Assembly: GCF_026153355.1 (NCBI RefSeq)
Contig: NZ_CP110636.1
Coordinates: 1,240,001-1,304,000, forward strand
DNA from: Streptomyces endophytica
Lineage (GTDB): Bacteria > Actinomycetota > Actinomycetes > Streptomycetales > Streptomycetaceae
Length of the DNA: 64,000 nucleotides
Reading direction: 5' to 3'
Numbering within the stretch: the first letter of the stretch is position 1; every line of letters starts with the position of its first letter. The position numbers and the translations under genes were made by a program. Under the pieces are notes generated by a model, which saw only the letters and a program-made list of their open reading frames with translations, made no database searches and had not been told where the DNA came from. Shown one piece after another: positions 42,042 through 53,554 of this stretch.

Positions 42042-44946
42042 ATGGCTGAGCGCACGCAGACGGAGCAGCGGAACCTGGCCCGGGAACTGTCGGCCGCGGT
42101 GCGGGGGGAGGTCTCGTTCACCGCGGCCGACCGGGCGCTGATGACGATGGACGCGTCCAACTACCGCCGGGTGCCGCAGGCGGTGGTCGCCCCCAGGGAC
42201 GCCGATGATGTCGCCGCGGCACTACGGGTGTGCCGGGAGCACGGCGTGCCCGTGGTGCCGCGCGGCGGCGGGACCAGCATCGCGGGGCAGGCCACCGGCG
42301 TCGGGGTGGTCCTGGACTTCACCCGCCACATGCGGCGGATCGTTTCGCTGGACCCGGCGGCGCGCACCGCCGTCGTCCAGCCCGGCGTGGTCCTGGACGA
42401 CCTGCGGGCGGCGGCCGGCGCCCACGGGCTGACCTTCGGCCCCGACCCGTCCACGCACAGCCGCTGCACCCTCGGCGGCATGATCGGCAACAACGCCTGC
42501 GGCTCGCACTCGGTCGCCTGGGGCACCACCGCCGACAACGTCCGCGAACTGGCCCTGCTCACCTACGGCGGCGAGGGCGTACGGGCCGGCCGGGGCGCCG
42601 ACGCCACCGGCGCCCCCAGCGGCCTCCCGCCGCGTCTGCGGGACGGCGTGAAGGCCCTCGTCGACCGCGAACTGGCCCTGCTGCGCACCGGCTACCCCGA
42701 CCTCCCCCGCCGCATCTCCGGCTACGCCCTCGACGCGCTGCTGCCGGAACGGGGCACCGACCTGGCCCGTGCCCTCACCGGCAGCGAGGGCACCCTCGGC
42801 GTGCTGACCGAGGCGACCGTACGGCTGGTGGAGACCCCCGCGGCCCGGGCGCTCGCCATCCTCGGCTACCCGGACGAGGGCGCCGCCGCCGAGGCCGCCC
42901 ACACCCTCCTGGTCCGGCGTCCGTTGACCGTCGAGGGCATGGCCGCCGATCTGGTGGGCGACGCGGCCGGGCTGCCCCGGGGCGGCGCCTGGCTGTTCGT
43001 GGAGACGGGCGGTGCGAGCCCGGCGGAGGCGGCGGCCAACGCCGAGGCGCTGTGCCGGGCGGCGGCCGCGGACGGCAGCACCGACCACACCGTCGTCACC
43101 GATCCGGCCGGCCAGCGCACGCTGTGGCGGATCCGCGAGGACGCCTCCGGCACCGCGACCCGTATGCCGGACGGCTCGGAGGCGTGGCCCGGCTGGGAGG
43201 ACTGCGCCGTCCCGCCCGACCGGCTCGGCCCCTACCTGCGGGACTTCCGCGCCCTGCTGGCGCAGCACGGCCTGCGCGGCACCCCCTACGGCCACTTCGG
43301 CGACGGCTGCATCCACATCCGCATCGACTTCGACCTGCTCACCCCGCCCGGTATCCGCCGCTTCCGCGCCTTCTCCCACGACCTGGCCGGACTCGTCGTC
43401 GCGCACGGCGGCTCGCTCTCCGGCGAACACGGCGACGGGCAGGCCCGCGCCGAACTCCTGCCGAAGATGTACGGACCCGAACTGGTCGGTCTCTTCGGCG
43501 ACTTCAAGACGCTCTGGGACCCGGCCGCCGGCCTCAACCCGGCATGCTCGTGCGCCCCGCCCGGCTCGACGACAACCTCCGCTTCGACCCGCTGCCGAGG
43601 AAGCCGGTCCCGGTCGCCTTCGGCTACCCGCACGACGGCGGTGACTTCACCGCGGCCGTCCGCCGCTGCGTGGGCGTCGCCAAATGCCGCAACGCCGCGA
43701 GCGCCCCCGGCTCCCCGGACGTGATGTGCCCGTCCTTCCGCGCCACCGGCGAGGAACAGCACTCCACCCGCGGCCGGGCCCGCCTGCTGCACGAGATGCT
43801 CGCCGGCGAGGTGCTCACCGACGGCTGGCGGTCCCCCGAGGTGCGCGACGCCCTCGACCTGTGCCTGTCCTGCAAGGGCTGCCGCAGCGACTGCCCGGTC
43901 GGCGTCGACATGGCCACGTACAAGGCGGAGTTCCTGCACCACCACTACGAGGGCCGGCTGCGCCCCGCCGCCCACTACACCCTCGGCCGCCTCCCCCAAT
44001 GGCTGCGCCTCGCGGCCCCCGTGGCGCCCGCCGTCAACGCCCTGTCCCGCACCCCCCTCGCCGCCACCCTGGCGGGCCGCCTCGCGGGTCTCACCCCGGA
44101 GCGGCCGCTGCCGGCGCTGGCCACGAAGACCTTCACCCGGTGGTGGTGGCAGCGGCGGCGAGGGGAAGGAACGGCAGGAAGCACCTCCGGTCGCCCGGTC
44201 ATCCTCTGGCCCGACACCTTCACCAACCACCTCGCGCCCCAGGTCGGGCGCGCCGCCGTCCAGGTCCTCGAAGCCGCCGGACTGCGCCCGTTGCTCCCCC
44301 CGACGGCACCCCCGCGCCCCGGCCTCCGCCTCCGCCGGCACCGGCCCCTGTGCTGCGGCCTGACCTACGTCTCCACCGGCCAGCTCGACCGGGCCCGCCA
44401 GGTCATGCGCCGCACCGTCGACGCCCTGTCCCCCCTCCTCGGACCCGGCCGCCCGCTCGTCGTCCTCGAACCGAGCTGCGCCGCGGCCCTCCGCACCGAC
44501 CTCCCCGAGCTCCTCCCCGACGACCCCCGCGCCGCCCGCCTCGCGTCCGCCGTCCGCACCTTCGCCGAGACCCTGGAGCAGTACGCCCCCGACTGGCGGC
44601 CGCCCCGCCTGGACCGCCCGGTCGCCGGCCAGACCACTGCCACCAGCACGCGGTCCTCGGCGACGCCGCGGACCGCCGCCTCCGCGACCGCGCCGGGCTC
44701 ACCGGCCCCCTCTCCGGCGGCTGCTGCGGCCTGGCCGGCAACTTCGGCTACGAACGCGGCCACTACGAGGTGTCGGTCGCCTGCGCCGAGGACCAGCTCC
44801 TCCCGGCGGTACGCCGGGCCACCCCGGACACCGAAATCCTCGCGGACGGCTTCTCCTGCCGCACCCAGCTCCAGCAGCTCGGCGACCGACCGGGACGGCA
44901 CCTGGCGGAAGTACTGGCGGAGGGGCTGGGGGACGAGACCGGCTGA
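42042..44946 (+). CDS. FAD-linked oxidase fused to Fe-S (GlcF/GlpC-like) domain, two frame breaks
   Basis: About 968 residues in three frames. Residues 1-500: FAD_binding_4 (VVPRGGGTSIAGQATGVGV, STHSRCTLGGMIGNNACGSH) and FAD-oxidase C domain with PYGHFGDGCIHIRIDF and SLSGEHGDGQAR. Near 43541 one G is missing (expected LNPGMLVRPARLDDNLRFDP). The Fe-S half has CVGVAKCRNA...VMCPS and CLSCKGCRSDCPVGVDMATY for two 4Fe-4S clusters, then a Cys-rich CCG module. Near 44634 one C is missing; it resumes HCHQHAVLGDAADRRLRDRAG and GGCCGLAGNFGYERGHYE. The layout is that of D-lactate/glycolate-type dehydrogenases feeding the quinone pool. Confidence 0.88.
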
Positions 44947-45007
44947 GGTTCCCGGCGGACGCCTTCGGCACCGGCCGGACGCGGGGGCTCGTTCCCCGGC
45001 CGTGCCG

Positions 45008-48000
45008 TCAGTCGAACCAGCGCGCGCGTTCCAGTTCGTCTCCCCGGTCGGGGTCCTCCAGGAGGGCGGCGACCTCGAAGCGGCGGGGCCACTGGGCGGT
45101 GGCCCAGGCGAGGCCGGCGGCCACGCCCTCCAGAGTGGCGGCGTGGAGGGTGCCGTCGGGGGTCCAGCGCCAGTCGAGTTCGGTGGTGGCGGCCGGGCCA
45201 CCGGCGGTGTCCGGGGCGGCGGTGACGAGGAGTTCCTCGTGCTCGTCGTAGGTGGACGGGGTGGTGGGGCCGAGGAGGGTGCGGACCGCCGGGGGGACCT
45301 CGTGGCGGACGCCCTCGGAGCGGACCTCGGCGGTGACCACCTCGCTCAGCCGGCGCACCTGGAGGAGTTCGGCCAGATCGGCGGCGCGGTCCGGGCTGAC
45401 CGGGAGCAGCGCCAGGCCGGTCGCGAGCGGCATCAGGTCGGGGGCGTCGGCGACGACCGCGTCCACGGCGTCCACCACCCGGACCTCGGTGTCCACCACG
45501 GCGCGCAAGGAGTCGGGGAGGGTGACCTGGTCGGGGTCGAGGTTCGCCAGCAGGCCGTAGAGGGCGTGGAGTTGGGCGGCGCCGACGGGGTGGTCCGGGT
45601 CGGCGAGCCGGCCGAGGAGTTCCGCGGCGCCGCCGGGTTCGTCGAGGAGGGCGGCGACGGAGGTGCGGACGCCGAGGGCGCGCAGCACCTGGGCGTCGAC
45701 GTCACCGGCGTCCGCGGATTCGTAGAGGCCGGCCAGCAGCGGGTCGCCGCCGGCCGAGCGCAGCCCGGCGGGGCGGCGGCCGTCCAGGACCGGGTGGCCG
45801 CGCAGCCACCAGGCCGTGTAGGGGCGGACGGATTCGGTGGTGCCGTCGGGGAGGAGGACGCGGACCGGGCGGTCAGCGCGTCGCGCAGCGGCGGCCGGGA
45901 GAGCATGGCCAGGACCTCGGGCCAGGCGTCGTCGTCGACCAGGTCGAGGTCGCGGACGGCGACCAGTTCGGTGACGACCGGCGGCACCGGGGTCTCGGGG
46001 AGGGTGTCGAGGACGTCCTCGCACCAGACGTCGACGGCGTCGAGCAGGCCGACGTCGTCGGGCTCGGCGAAGTCCGTGTCGCGCGGCTCCATCTCGTCCG
46101 GGTCGAGGACGACGTCGGTGGCGCGGACGAGGGCGAAGCCGGCCATGACGCCGACCGCGGTCAGCGGCTGCTCGCCCCAGCGGGCCGCCAGGCCGGCGTC
46201 GCAGGCGGGCAGTTCGCCCTCGCGGATGACCCGTTCGAAGTCGCTGCCGGGGTGGACGAGCTCACCGGCCGGGGCCAGCTCGCCGTCCTCGTCGGGGAGG
46301 GCGAGGGCGCCCAGCCAGGGCTCGTCGCCCGGGGCGAGGTTGGCGTCGCGGACCAGGCCGAGGACGGTCTCGGCCAGTTCCTCGGAGCCGAGCGGGCCAC
46401 CGGGGCCGGCGCCGCCGAGGTCGTCGTCGGGGAAGAGGTCGTAGGCGTCCTCGTCGGCGTCGAGGGAGTTCGCCACGGCGGCGCGCACCTGGGGCGTGGT
46501 CAGCACGGCGCGGGGCGCGGCGGGCGTGGCGCCGAGCTTCTCCAGGAGCGGGTGGACGGCCTCGGGGTGGGCGACCTTCAGGCCGAGCCGGGCGAGGGTG
46601 CGGTGCCGGGCGGCGGACCCGCCGTCCTCGTCGGGGCCGCCGTCGGGCAGCGGCAGCAGGACCTGGCGGGGGCCGATGGTGGTGCGTACCGCGCCGTGCG
46701 CGCCGGCCGGGCCGGGCGTCGCGGTGCCGGCCAGCGGCACCGGCAGGCCGGTGAGGCGGTCGGGGTCGGTGCCGGCCAGCGCGTCGTAGAGCCGCCACCA
46801 CCAGCCCGGCGGGCGTTCGACACCGGCGAGCCGGTCGACCATCTCCCCGAGCGGGACCCGGGTCACGCCCAACGCCCGGAGCTCCGGGCGGCGTTCGAGG
46901 CCGGCGGGGAGCAGGCTGGGGAAGAGTTCGGCGAGGACGGCGACGGTCGCGCCGCCCGCGCCCTCCAGCAGTTCGGCCTCGGTGGGCCGCAGGACGTAGC
47001 GCGGGGTGTCCGCGGTGCCCTCGGTGTCGTCCCACTCGTCGCGCGGTGCGCCCGGGGCTCGGGCTGCTCGCCGGCGCCGGTCGCGGTGGCGGCCGGTGCG
47101 GCGGCGCTCGGCAGGAAGCGGACCCGCGGGAGCAGGTCGAGCACCTGGCGGCGCAGTTCGCCGTCCAGGCCGCCCTTGCCCAGCGGTCCGGGCACCAGGT
47201 CGAGGCTGCCGGCGGTCACCGGCTGCCAGCCGGCCAGCAGGTCCGCGTACGCCGCGGCGGCCCGTCCGACCAGGAAGTCCGCGAACGGGCCGGGCGCGAC
47301 GTGGCGGCGGGTCGGCTCCAGCGGGAAGGAGGCGATGAGCAGGGCGGGCAGGCCGAGCGGCTCGTCGGTGGGTGTCGGGGCGTGCACGACCGGCGCGGTC
47401 CGCGGGCGTGCCGGGGCGCCGTCGGCGTCCACCGGAACCGCCCAGGTCACCGACCAGAACGGGCGCAGCCGCTCCTCGACGGGCCGGTCGGCGAGCAGTG
47501 CGGGGTCCAGCCGGCCGCTGTCGGACGCCACCCGCCAGCGGGTGGTGCCGCGCTCGCTGTCCTCGACGACGAGGTACGGCCCCTGCCGGGTCTGCCGCAA
47601 CTCCCGTACGCCTTCGGGGGTTTCGACGATGACCTCGGCCAGGCCGGGGAGGGTGAGCAGCAGCGCGTCGTCGATGGCGGCGAGCAGCCGCTCGGCGAGG
47701 TCCTGGGCGGCGCCGTCGCGCAGCGGCAGGACGACGGCGGTGTCGTAGCCCTCGGGTGCGGTGCCCTCGGCGGGCAGCGGGAGCCGGAGCAGCGGTACGT
47801 GGCCCTCGCGGCGGCGCAGCTCACCGCCGAGGCCGGGGCTGTGCGCAGCCACTTCCTCGGTCAGCGCGCGGGCCTCGGCCAGCGACCAGCGGACGCCGCC
47901 GGTGCGGCCCACGAGTGCCGGTTCGTCGCTGACGGAGAGCACGGCGGCGAAGCCGACGCCGAAGCGGCCGACCGCGCCGGCCGCCACGCTGGCCTCGCGC

Positions 48001-48344
48001 TTGGCGGAGGCGCGCAGCGTCGAGAGCGATTCGACGCCGGTGGCGTCGATCGGGGCGCCGGTGTTGGAGGCGACGAGGACGGCGGGGGCGTCGCCGTCGG
48101 CCGGGTGCAGGGTCAGCCGGAGCCGGCCGGGGACGCCGGCCCGGGCGGCCGCGTCGGCGGCGTTCTGCGCCAGCTCCACGGCGAGGCGGTCGCGGTAGCC
48201 GCCGAGCGCGAGGTCCTCCTCCGCGTTGGCGTCCTCCCGGAACCGGGCGGGTGAGGCGGCCCAGGCGTCCAGCACACCGCGCCGCAGCCGAGCCGTCCCG
48301 AACGGGTCGCCGGCTGCGCCTCGCACCCACGACGTAGCTGCCAC
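45008..48344 (-). CDS. Sacsin-like GHKL ATPase-domain protein, two frame breaks
   Basis: About 1,112 residues. The N-terminal 230 residues form a GHKL/Hsp90-type ATP-binding domain: RLAVELAQNAADAAARAG (N-box), VASNTGAPIDATGVESLSTL, AVGRFGVGFAAVLSVSDEP (G2 loop). The rest is a large helical region without named domains. Breaks near 47050 (the text continues DEWDDTEGTADTPRYVLRP) and near 45873 (continues RPVRVLLPDGTTESVRPYTAWW) each fit one missing base. The end is AALLEDPDRGDELERARWFD. Sacsin-type actinobacterial proteins are of unknown function, possibly chaperone-like. Directly downstream of DUF3027 on the same strand. Confidence 0.82.
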
Positions 48345-48541
48345 GTCTTCGTCTCCTCTGTGTCCGTCGGTTGCCCTGACGGTATCGCCCCACGTTGCCG
48401 GCCGCGGCGCCGCGGCCGCCCGCGGCGGGGAGGGGTGGGTCCGGGCCCGTGCGGTGGGGCGCCCCGCCCGGTGGGGGACGGCGAAGGGGCCGGGTCGGCC
48501 GCGCCCCGAGGGGCGGCCGGGCCCGGCCCCTGACGACGCCC

Positions 48542-49457
48542 TCAGCTGTGGCCCAGCTCCTCCGCCGGGCCGGCTTCCTCCACGGATCCGCCGTCGCGCT
48601 CCGGCCGCAGGGCCAGCGGTTCGACGACGGTCTCGTCGACCACCGGCGGGGCGGGGCGCGGCGGCTTCGGCATGACGGCGGCCTCGGAGTGGGCGCCGCA
48701 GCCGTACGAGAGGGAGACCACGCGGCCGTCCGCGGGGGCGAACTCGTTGGCGCAGACGCCGAACGCCTGGCGCAGCGAGCCCGTGAGCGGGTGAGGAAGC
48801 CGCAGGTCATGCAGGTCGCGGGGGCCGCCTGGGCCATCGGGGTCTTGGCGCCGAAGGCTTCTTCCCAGCGGTCGGCGGCGGCGTGCAGGCCGTAGCGGGA
48901 CAGGACCCGGGCGCGGGCCATGCCGAGTTCCCCGGCGACGTCGGCGATGCCGCCGCGGGCGGGGGCGGGCTGGACCGCGGGCGAGCCGGGGAGGACGTCG
49001 GCCTCTTCGGAGTCGGCGACGTCGGCGGCCATGCCCTCGGCGACCGGGGAGTTCGGCGGCGGGACGTCCTCGCCGGTGAAGCCGGGCTCCAGGCGGAGGT
49101 CGTCGGCCTCGGTGGGCAGCAGGTCGCCGGGGCCCATGTCGCCGGGCGGAGGCGTTCGCTCCAGGGCACCCACTCGGGGGCGAGCAGGGCGTCGGGGCCG
49201 GGCAGCAGGACCGTCTCGTCGAGGGTGACGACCTTGGCGCGGGAGGCGCGGGCGACCGTCACGCCCCAGCGCCAGCCGCGGTATCCGGGTTCGTTGCAGG
49301 CGAAGAGATGGGTGACGACGCGGTCGCCGTCGGCCACGGCCTCGATGTGCTCGCCGACCATGCCGGGGAGTGCGGTCTCCTCCGCCGCCGCCCGGGCGAG
49401 GTCGACCGCCTCGGCGCACAGGCGGTCAGGGGTACGGCTTCGCATCGCAGCACTCAC
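48542..49457 (-). CDS. DUF3027 family protein, two frame breaks
   Basis: About 305 residues. GTG 49457 begins MSAAMRSRTPDRLCAEAVDL (first residue Val codon); then VVTHLFACNEPGYRGWRWGVTVARASRAKVVTLDE, the DUF3027 core. Breaks: near 49147 (expected WSERLRPGDMGPGDLLPTEA) and near 48789 (expected CMTCGFLTRLTGSLRQAFGV); each fits one missing base. The C-terminus has CMTCGF and CANEF...YGCGAHSE, which looks like a zinc site. It ends EEAGPAEELGHS. In actinobacteria DUF3027 commonly lies beside the cold-shock/mqn region; role unknown. Confidence 0.82.
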
Positions 49458-49810
49458 AAGAATCGATTCTCTCTTCCACGCCGTCTCACGAGTGCGCCAG
49501 CCGGAGCTGTCCTTGTCCGTCCGGAGGCCGGGGCGGGCGGAGCGGACCTGGGGACCGCGTCGACGTCCGCGCCCGATCGGTTCGGTCGAGCGCACCTCTT
49601 ACAACCCATTCTGCGGGATCGCGGATCGCAATGAGACACGCGGCCAAAACCGACCGCCGGTGGCGCGCTAGACACGCTACCCCTTCAACCGTGTACGACT
49701 CCTCGGAGGGAGCGGCAATTGGCAGCGGGTGGCGGCGGCGGACCGGTGCGCCCCGCGCGGCAATAGGGAGGAACCGCCCCCTCCTGGGCGAGTTGGGGCA
49801 CTATGGCCAG

Positions 49811-51231
49811 GTGGCTGCCGCGAGGGCGTCGAAGGTACGGAAGCCGCGCGCACCGACGCGCGGCGGGATCGGCGGCAGCCGGGGCCGGCGGGCCGCGCGG
49901 GCGGTCGGGCGGGCGCTGCACCGGCCGTTCACCGGCGCGGCCCGGGGCGTACGGCGGGCCACGCATGCGCACGGCGCGGGCGAGTCGGGGCTGGGCAAAC
50001 TGATCGAGCTGCACGCGGTGAACTCCGCGGGCGACATGATGATCACCGTCGCGCTGGCGTCGACGGTGTTCTTCTCGGTGCCGACCCAGGAGGCGCGCGG
50101 TCGGGTGGCGCTGTATCTGGCGGTGACCATGGCGCCGTTCGCGCTGCTGGCGCCGGTGGTCGGGCCGCTGCTGGACCGGGTGCCGCACGGCCGGCGGGCG
50201 GCGATGGCCGGGTCGATGCTGGCCCGGGCGCTGCTGGCGGTGACGATGTCGGGGGCGGTGGCGACCGGGGGTCTGGAGCTGTATCCGGCGGCGCTGGGCG
50301 TGCTGGTGTCGTCGAAGGCGTACGGCGTGGTGCGCAGTGCGGTGGTGCCGCGGCTGCTGCCGCCGCGGATCTCGCTGGTGAAGGCCAACTCGCGGGTGAC
50401 GCTGGCGGGGCTGCTGGCGACCGGGCTGGCCGCGCCGGCGGGTGCGGGGCTGCATCTGCTCGGGCCGGCGTGCCCGCTGTACGGGGCGTTCGTGGTGTTC
50501 GCGGTGGGCACGGTGCTGTCGTTCTCGCTGCCGCACAAGGTCGACTCGGCGAAGGGTGAGCGGCGGGCCCGGCTGGCGTCCCGGAACGGGCCGGTGGCGG
50601 GGGCGGCGGGGCGGGCGCCGAAGCCGGGGCTGCGGACGGTCGGGCCGTCCGTGCTGCACGGTCTGCAGGCGAACGCCGCGCTGCGGGCGCTCTCCGGTTT
50701 CCTGACGTTCTTCCTGGCCTTCCTGCTGCGCGAGCATCCGCTGGGCGCGCTGGGCGCGGCGGCGTCGCTGGGGCTGGTGGCGGTGGCGGCCGGGGTCGGC
50801 AACGCGCTGGGCACGGCGGTCGGGGCGTGGCTGCGGGCGCGCGGGCCGGAGCCGATCGTCGCGGCGGTGCTGGGGCTCGCGCTGTGCGCGACGGTGCTGG
50901 CGGCGGTGTTCTACCCGGTGCTGGCGGTGGTCGTGGTCCCCGCGGCGGCGGCGACCGCGGGGCTGTGCCAGGCGCTGGCGAAGCTGTCGCTGGACGCAAT
51001 GATCCAGCGCGATGTGCCGGAGGAGGTGCGCACCTCGGCGTTCGCCCGGTCGGAGACGGCGCTGCAGTTGGCGTGGGTGGTGGGCGGGGCGCTCGGGATC
51101 GCGCTGCCGCTGGTCGGGTGGTGGGCATGGCGGTGGCCGCGGGCCTGGTGACGGCGGGTGCGGCGCTGTCCGTGCGGGGGCTGTTGCAGGCGGCGCGGCG
51201 GGGCGGTACGCCGACGCCGCGGGTGGCCTGA
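49811..51231 (+). CDS. MFS-like membrane transporter, one frame break
   Basis: About 473 residues from GTG 49811 with a basic N-terminal tail (SRGRRAARAVGRALHRPFTG). Membrane segments include NSAGDMMITVALASTVFFSV, VALYLAVTMAPFALLAPVVGPLLDRVPHGRR (motif A-like), LYGAFVVFAVGTVLSF, LSGFLTFFLAFLLRE, and GLALCATVLAAVFYPVLAVVVVPAAAATAG. Near 51118 one base is missing in a G run; the end continues GMAVAAGLVTAGAALSVRGL. It is divergent from DUF3027 and upstream of DUF2771 and the mqn genes in the same direction. Substrate unknown. Confidence 0.82.
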
Positions 51232-51365
51232 GCGCGGGCGGGACGGACCGTGGGGGGCGTCTTCCCGGTCGGGCGGGCGTGATCGGCGGGTCCCCCTGGG
51301 GGCGTGCCGCGCGGCACGCCGTACCCGGGGGTGGCGTGGGCCGGAGCGCCAGATAGCCTGCCCGT

Positions 51366-51869
51366 ATGACCGCTGCGTTGATCTCCTGGGGCAAGGGCCG
51401 CCGCGCCGCTGCCGCCATCGGTGCCGTGTCCCTGGGTCTGGTGACCCTCTCCGCCTGCGAGAAGCCGACCGCGCTCGCGACCGTGACCGTCGGTTCGTCG
51501 ACGGTGACGGCCGAGGCCACCCCCGGCTGCGACGGCAACGGCAAGGAACTGTCCCGGAAGGCCGTGGCCGCCTGCATCACCAAGAAGGGCGGCAAGACGA
51601 TCACCGTGCACCCGGGTGAGAAGGTGCGCGTGGGCGTGGACCCGGACGTCGCCAAGTCCGGCTGGATCGTCATCGGCGCCGGCCCCGTGATGCGCGAGCC
51701 GAGCAAGCAGACGTACCGCAGCTTCGACGCGGACACGCTGTTCATGCAGCAGAACCCGCAGACCGGTCAGACGACGTACACCAAGGACGTCACCCTGCAG
51801 GTCGCCGAGCTCCACGAGGGCGACGGCCCCACGACGATGTGGCACTTCACGCTCAAGCAGAAGGACTGA
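51366..51869 (+). CDS. DUF2771 lipoprotein
   Basis: 167 residues: signal MTAALISWGKGRRAAAAIGA then VSLGLVTLSAC with lipobox LSAC. The rest is a soluble beta-rich domain with two Cys (TPGCDGNG, AACITKKG) likely disulfide-bonded, matching DUF2771 lipoproteins of actinomycetes. Its stop lies 28 bases into the futalosine hydrolase gene if that starts at 51839, so the two are probably translationally coupled. Confidence 0.88.
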   Translation: MTAALISWGKGRRAAAAIGAVSLGLVTLSACEKPTALATVTVGSSTVTAEATPGCDGNGKELSRKAVAACITKKGGKTITVHPGEKVRVGVDPDVAKSGWIVIGAGPVMREPSKQTYRSFDADTLFMQQNPQTGQTTYTKDVTLQVAELHEGDGPTTMWHFTLKQKD

Positions 51870-52683
51870 GCCCGCTGAGCGCGCCGAGCGCCGCCGGCCG
51901 GCCGCCGCGGGTGCTGGCCGTCACCGCGGTGGCCGCCGAGCGCGACGCGGTGTGCGCCGCGGCGGAGTGCGGCGCGCCGGCCGTGCTGCCGGGCGGCTAC
52001 GAGCTGTGCCGGGCGGACGGCGGGCCGGTGGCGTTGGACGTGCTGGCCGCGGGGGTCGGACCGGCCGCCGCGGCCGCCGGGACGGCCACCGCGCTGACCG
52101 CCGCGGCGCTCGCCGGGCAGCCGTACGACCTGGTGGTCTCGGCCGGTATCGGCGGCGGCTGGGCGCCCCGTGCGCCGCTGGGCGCGGTGGTGGTCGCGGA
52201 GGCGATCGTCGCGGCCGATCTGGGCGCCGAGACCCCGGACGGCTTCGTTCCGGTCACCGATCTGGGCTTCGGGACGGTGCTGCACCGCCCCGACCCGGCG
52301 CTGGTGAAGGCCCTCGCGGCGGCGGCCGGCGCGGTCACCGGCACCGTCGTCACGGTCTCCACGGTCACCGGCAGCGCCGCCCGCGCCACCGAGCTGGCTC
52401 GGCGTCACCCGGGGGTGCTGGCCGAGGCGATGGAGGGCTTCGGGGTCGCGGAGGCGGCCGCCGCGCACGGCGTGCCCGTGCTGGAGGTCCGGGCCGTCTC
52501 CAACGCCGTCGGCCCGCGCGACCGGGCCGCCTGGCGCATCGGGGCCGCGCTGACCGCGCTGACCGGCGCCTTCCGTACGCTTCCCGGAGCCCTGGTGGCC
52601 ACCGCCGGGCCGGCTCCGGATCCTCCCCCACGCTCGACTTCGCTCACGCGGGGGGACCCCACGTCCCTGAGGAGGGCCCGTGA
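51839..52683 (+). CDS. mqnB: Futalosine hydrolase, likely frame break near 3' end
   Basis: Nucleoside phosphorylase fold: RVLAVTAVAAERDAVCAA, VVSAGIGGGWAPRAPLGAVVVAEAIVAAD, then EAMEGFGVAEAAAAHGVPVLEVRAVSNAVGPRDRAAW, with the Glu and Asp used by nucleosidases. It removes adenine from (aminodeoxy)futalosine in the menaquinone futalosine pathway. GTG 51839 overlaps DUF2771; GTG 51911 is an alternative. The frame runs on past a hairpin repeat (52617-52660) into mqnD; one missing base there would bring it to the TGA at 52681-52683, which overlaps the mqnD start (GTGA). Confidence 0.85.
52617..52660. repeat. Short hairpin repeat TCCTCCCCC...GGGGGGACCCC at the mqnB 3' end
   Basis: GATCCTCCCCCACGCTCG and CGCTCACGCGGGGGGACCCC form an imperfect stem around ACTT. 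This kind of GGTCCCCCC...GGGGGAGGATC hairpin is common between Streptomyces genes (from memory). It sits inside the last codons of mqnB, 20 bases before the mqnD start. Confidence 0.55.
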
Positions 52684-53531
52684 CCCGGCCGCTGAACATC
52701 GCGTACTCGCCGTGCCCGAACGACACCTTCGTCTTCGACGCGCTGGCGCACGGCCGGGTCCCGGACGCGCCGGAGCTCGCGGTCACCTTCGCCGACATCG
52801 ACCTCACCAACGGCATGGCCGAGCGCGGTGAGTTCGACGTGCTGAAGGTGTCGTACGCGGTGCTGCCCTGGGTGCTCGACGACTACGCGCTGCTGCCCTG
52901 CGGCGGGGCGCTGGGGCGCGGCTGCGGGCCGCTGGTGCTGACCCGCGCGCAGGGCTCGGGCGCGGACCTGACGGGCAGGACGGTGGCGGTGCCCAGCGAG
53001 CGGTCGACGGCGTACCTGCTGTTCCGGCTGTGGGCGGCGGCCGAGGTGCCGGGCGGGGTCGGGGAGATCGTGGTGCTGCCGTTCCACGAGATCATGCCGG
53101 CCGTGCGGGACGGCAAGGTCGACGCCGGTCTGGTCATCCACGAGGCCCGTTTCACGTACCAGGACTACGGGCTGGTGTGCCTGGCGGACATGGGTGAGCA
53201 CTGGGAGCAGACGACCGGGCTGCCGATCCCGCTCGGCGCGATCATCGCCAAGCGGTCGCTGGGCGAGCGGGTGTTGCGGGAGCTCGCGGCGGCGATCCGG
53301 ACGTCGGTGCTGATGGCCTGGGACGACCCGGAGGCGTCCCGTCCGTATGTCCTGGAGCACGCCCAGGAGATGGATCCGAAGGTGGCCGACCAGCACATCG
53401 GGCTCTACGTCAACGAGTTCACCGCCGACCTCGGTGAGGACGGCTATGCCGCGGTGCGCGGGCTGCTCACCCGCGCCGCGGCCGAGGGGCTGGTGCCGCC
53501 CCTCGGCCGCGATGCGCTGCGTTTCGTATGA
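52680..53531 (+). CDS. mqnD: 1,4-dihydroxy-6-naphthoate synthase
   Basis: 283 residues, periplasmic-binding-protein-like fold. It converts cyclic dehypoxanthinyl futalosine to 1,4-dihydroxy-6-naphthoate in the futalosine route to menaquinone. Landmarks: MTRPLNIAYSPCPNDTFVFD (active-site N-terminal motif), GEFDVLKVSYAVLPWVLDDY, GRTVAVPSERSTAYLLFRLW, AGLVIHEARFTYQDYGL with the catalytic His, and EMDPKVADQHIGLYVNEFT. GTG 52680 overlaps the presumed mqnB stop, so the pair is coupled. As I recall, S. coelicolor has the same mqnB-mqnD pair. Confidence 0.95.
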   Translation: MTRPLNIAYSPCPNDTFVFDALAHGRVPDAPELAVTFADIDLTNGMAERGEFDVLKVSYAVLPWVLDDYALLPCGGALGRGCGPLVLTRAQGSGADLTGRTVAVPSERSTAYLLFRLWAAAEVPGGVGEIVVLPFHEIMPAVRDGKVDAGLVIHEARFTYQDYGLVCLADMGEHWEQTTGLPIPLGAIIAKRSLGERVLRELAAAIRTSVLMAWDDPEASRPYVLEHAQEMDPKVADQHIGLYVNEFTADLGEDGYAAVRGLLTRAAAEGLVPPLGRDALRFV

Positions 53532-53554
53532 GGTGTGCCGGGCGCTCCCCCGGG

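Noticed and set aside
42230..46444. 1,404-codon + frame across the FAD/Fe-S oxidase and into the sacsin-like gene
   Set aside because: Only 43541-44634 of it is real (the shifted middle of the oxidase); the rest is out-of-frame or antisense to identified genes.
49685..51745. 686-codon Arg/Pro-rich frame antisense to the MFS gene
   Set aside because: Composition is of a shadow frame; the + strand has clear membrane segments with normal codon use.
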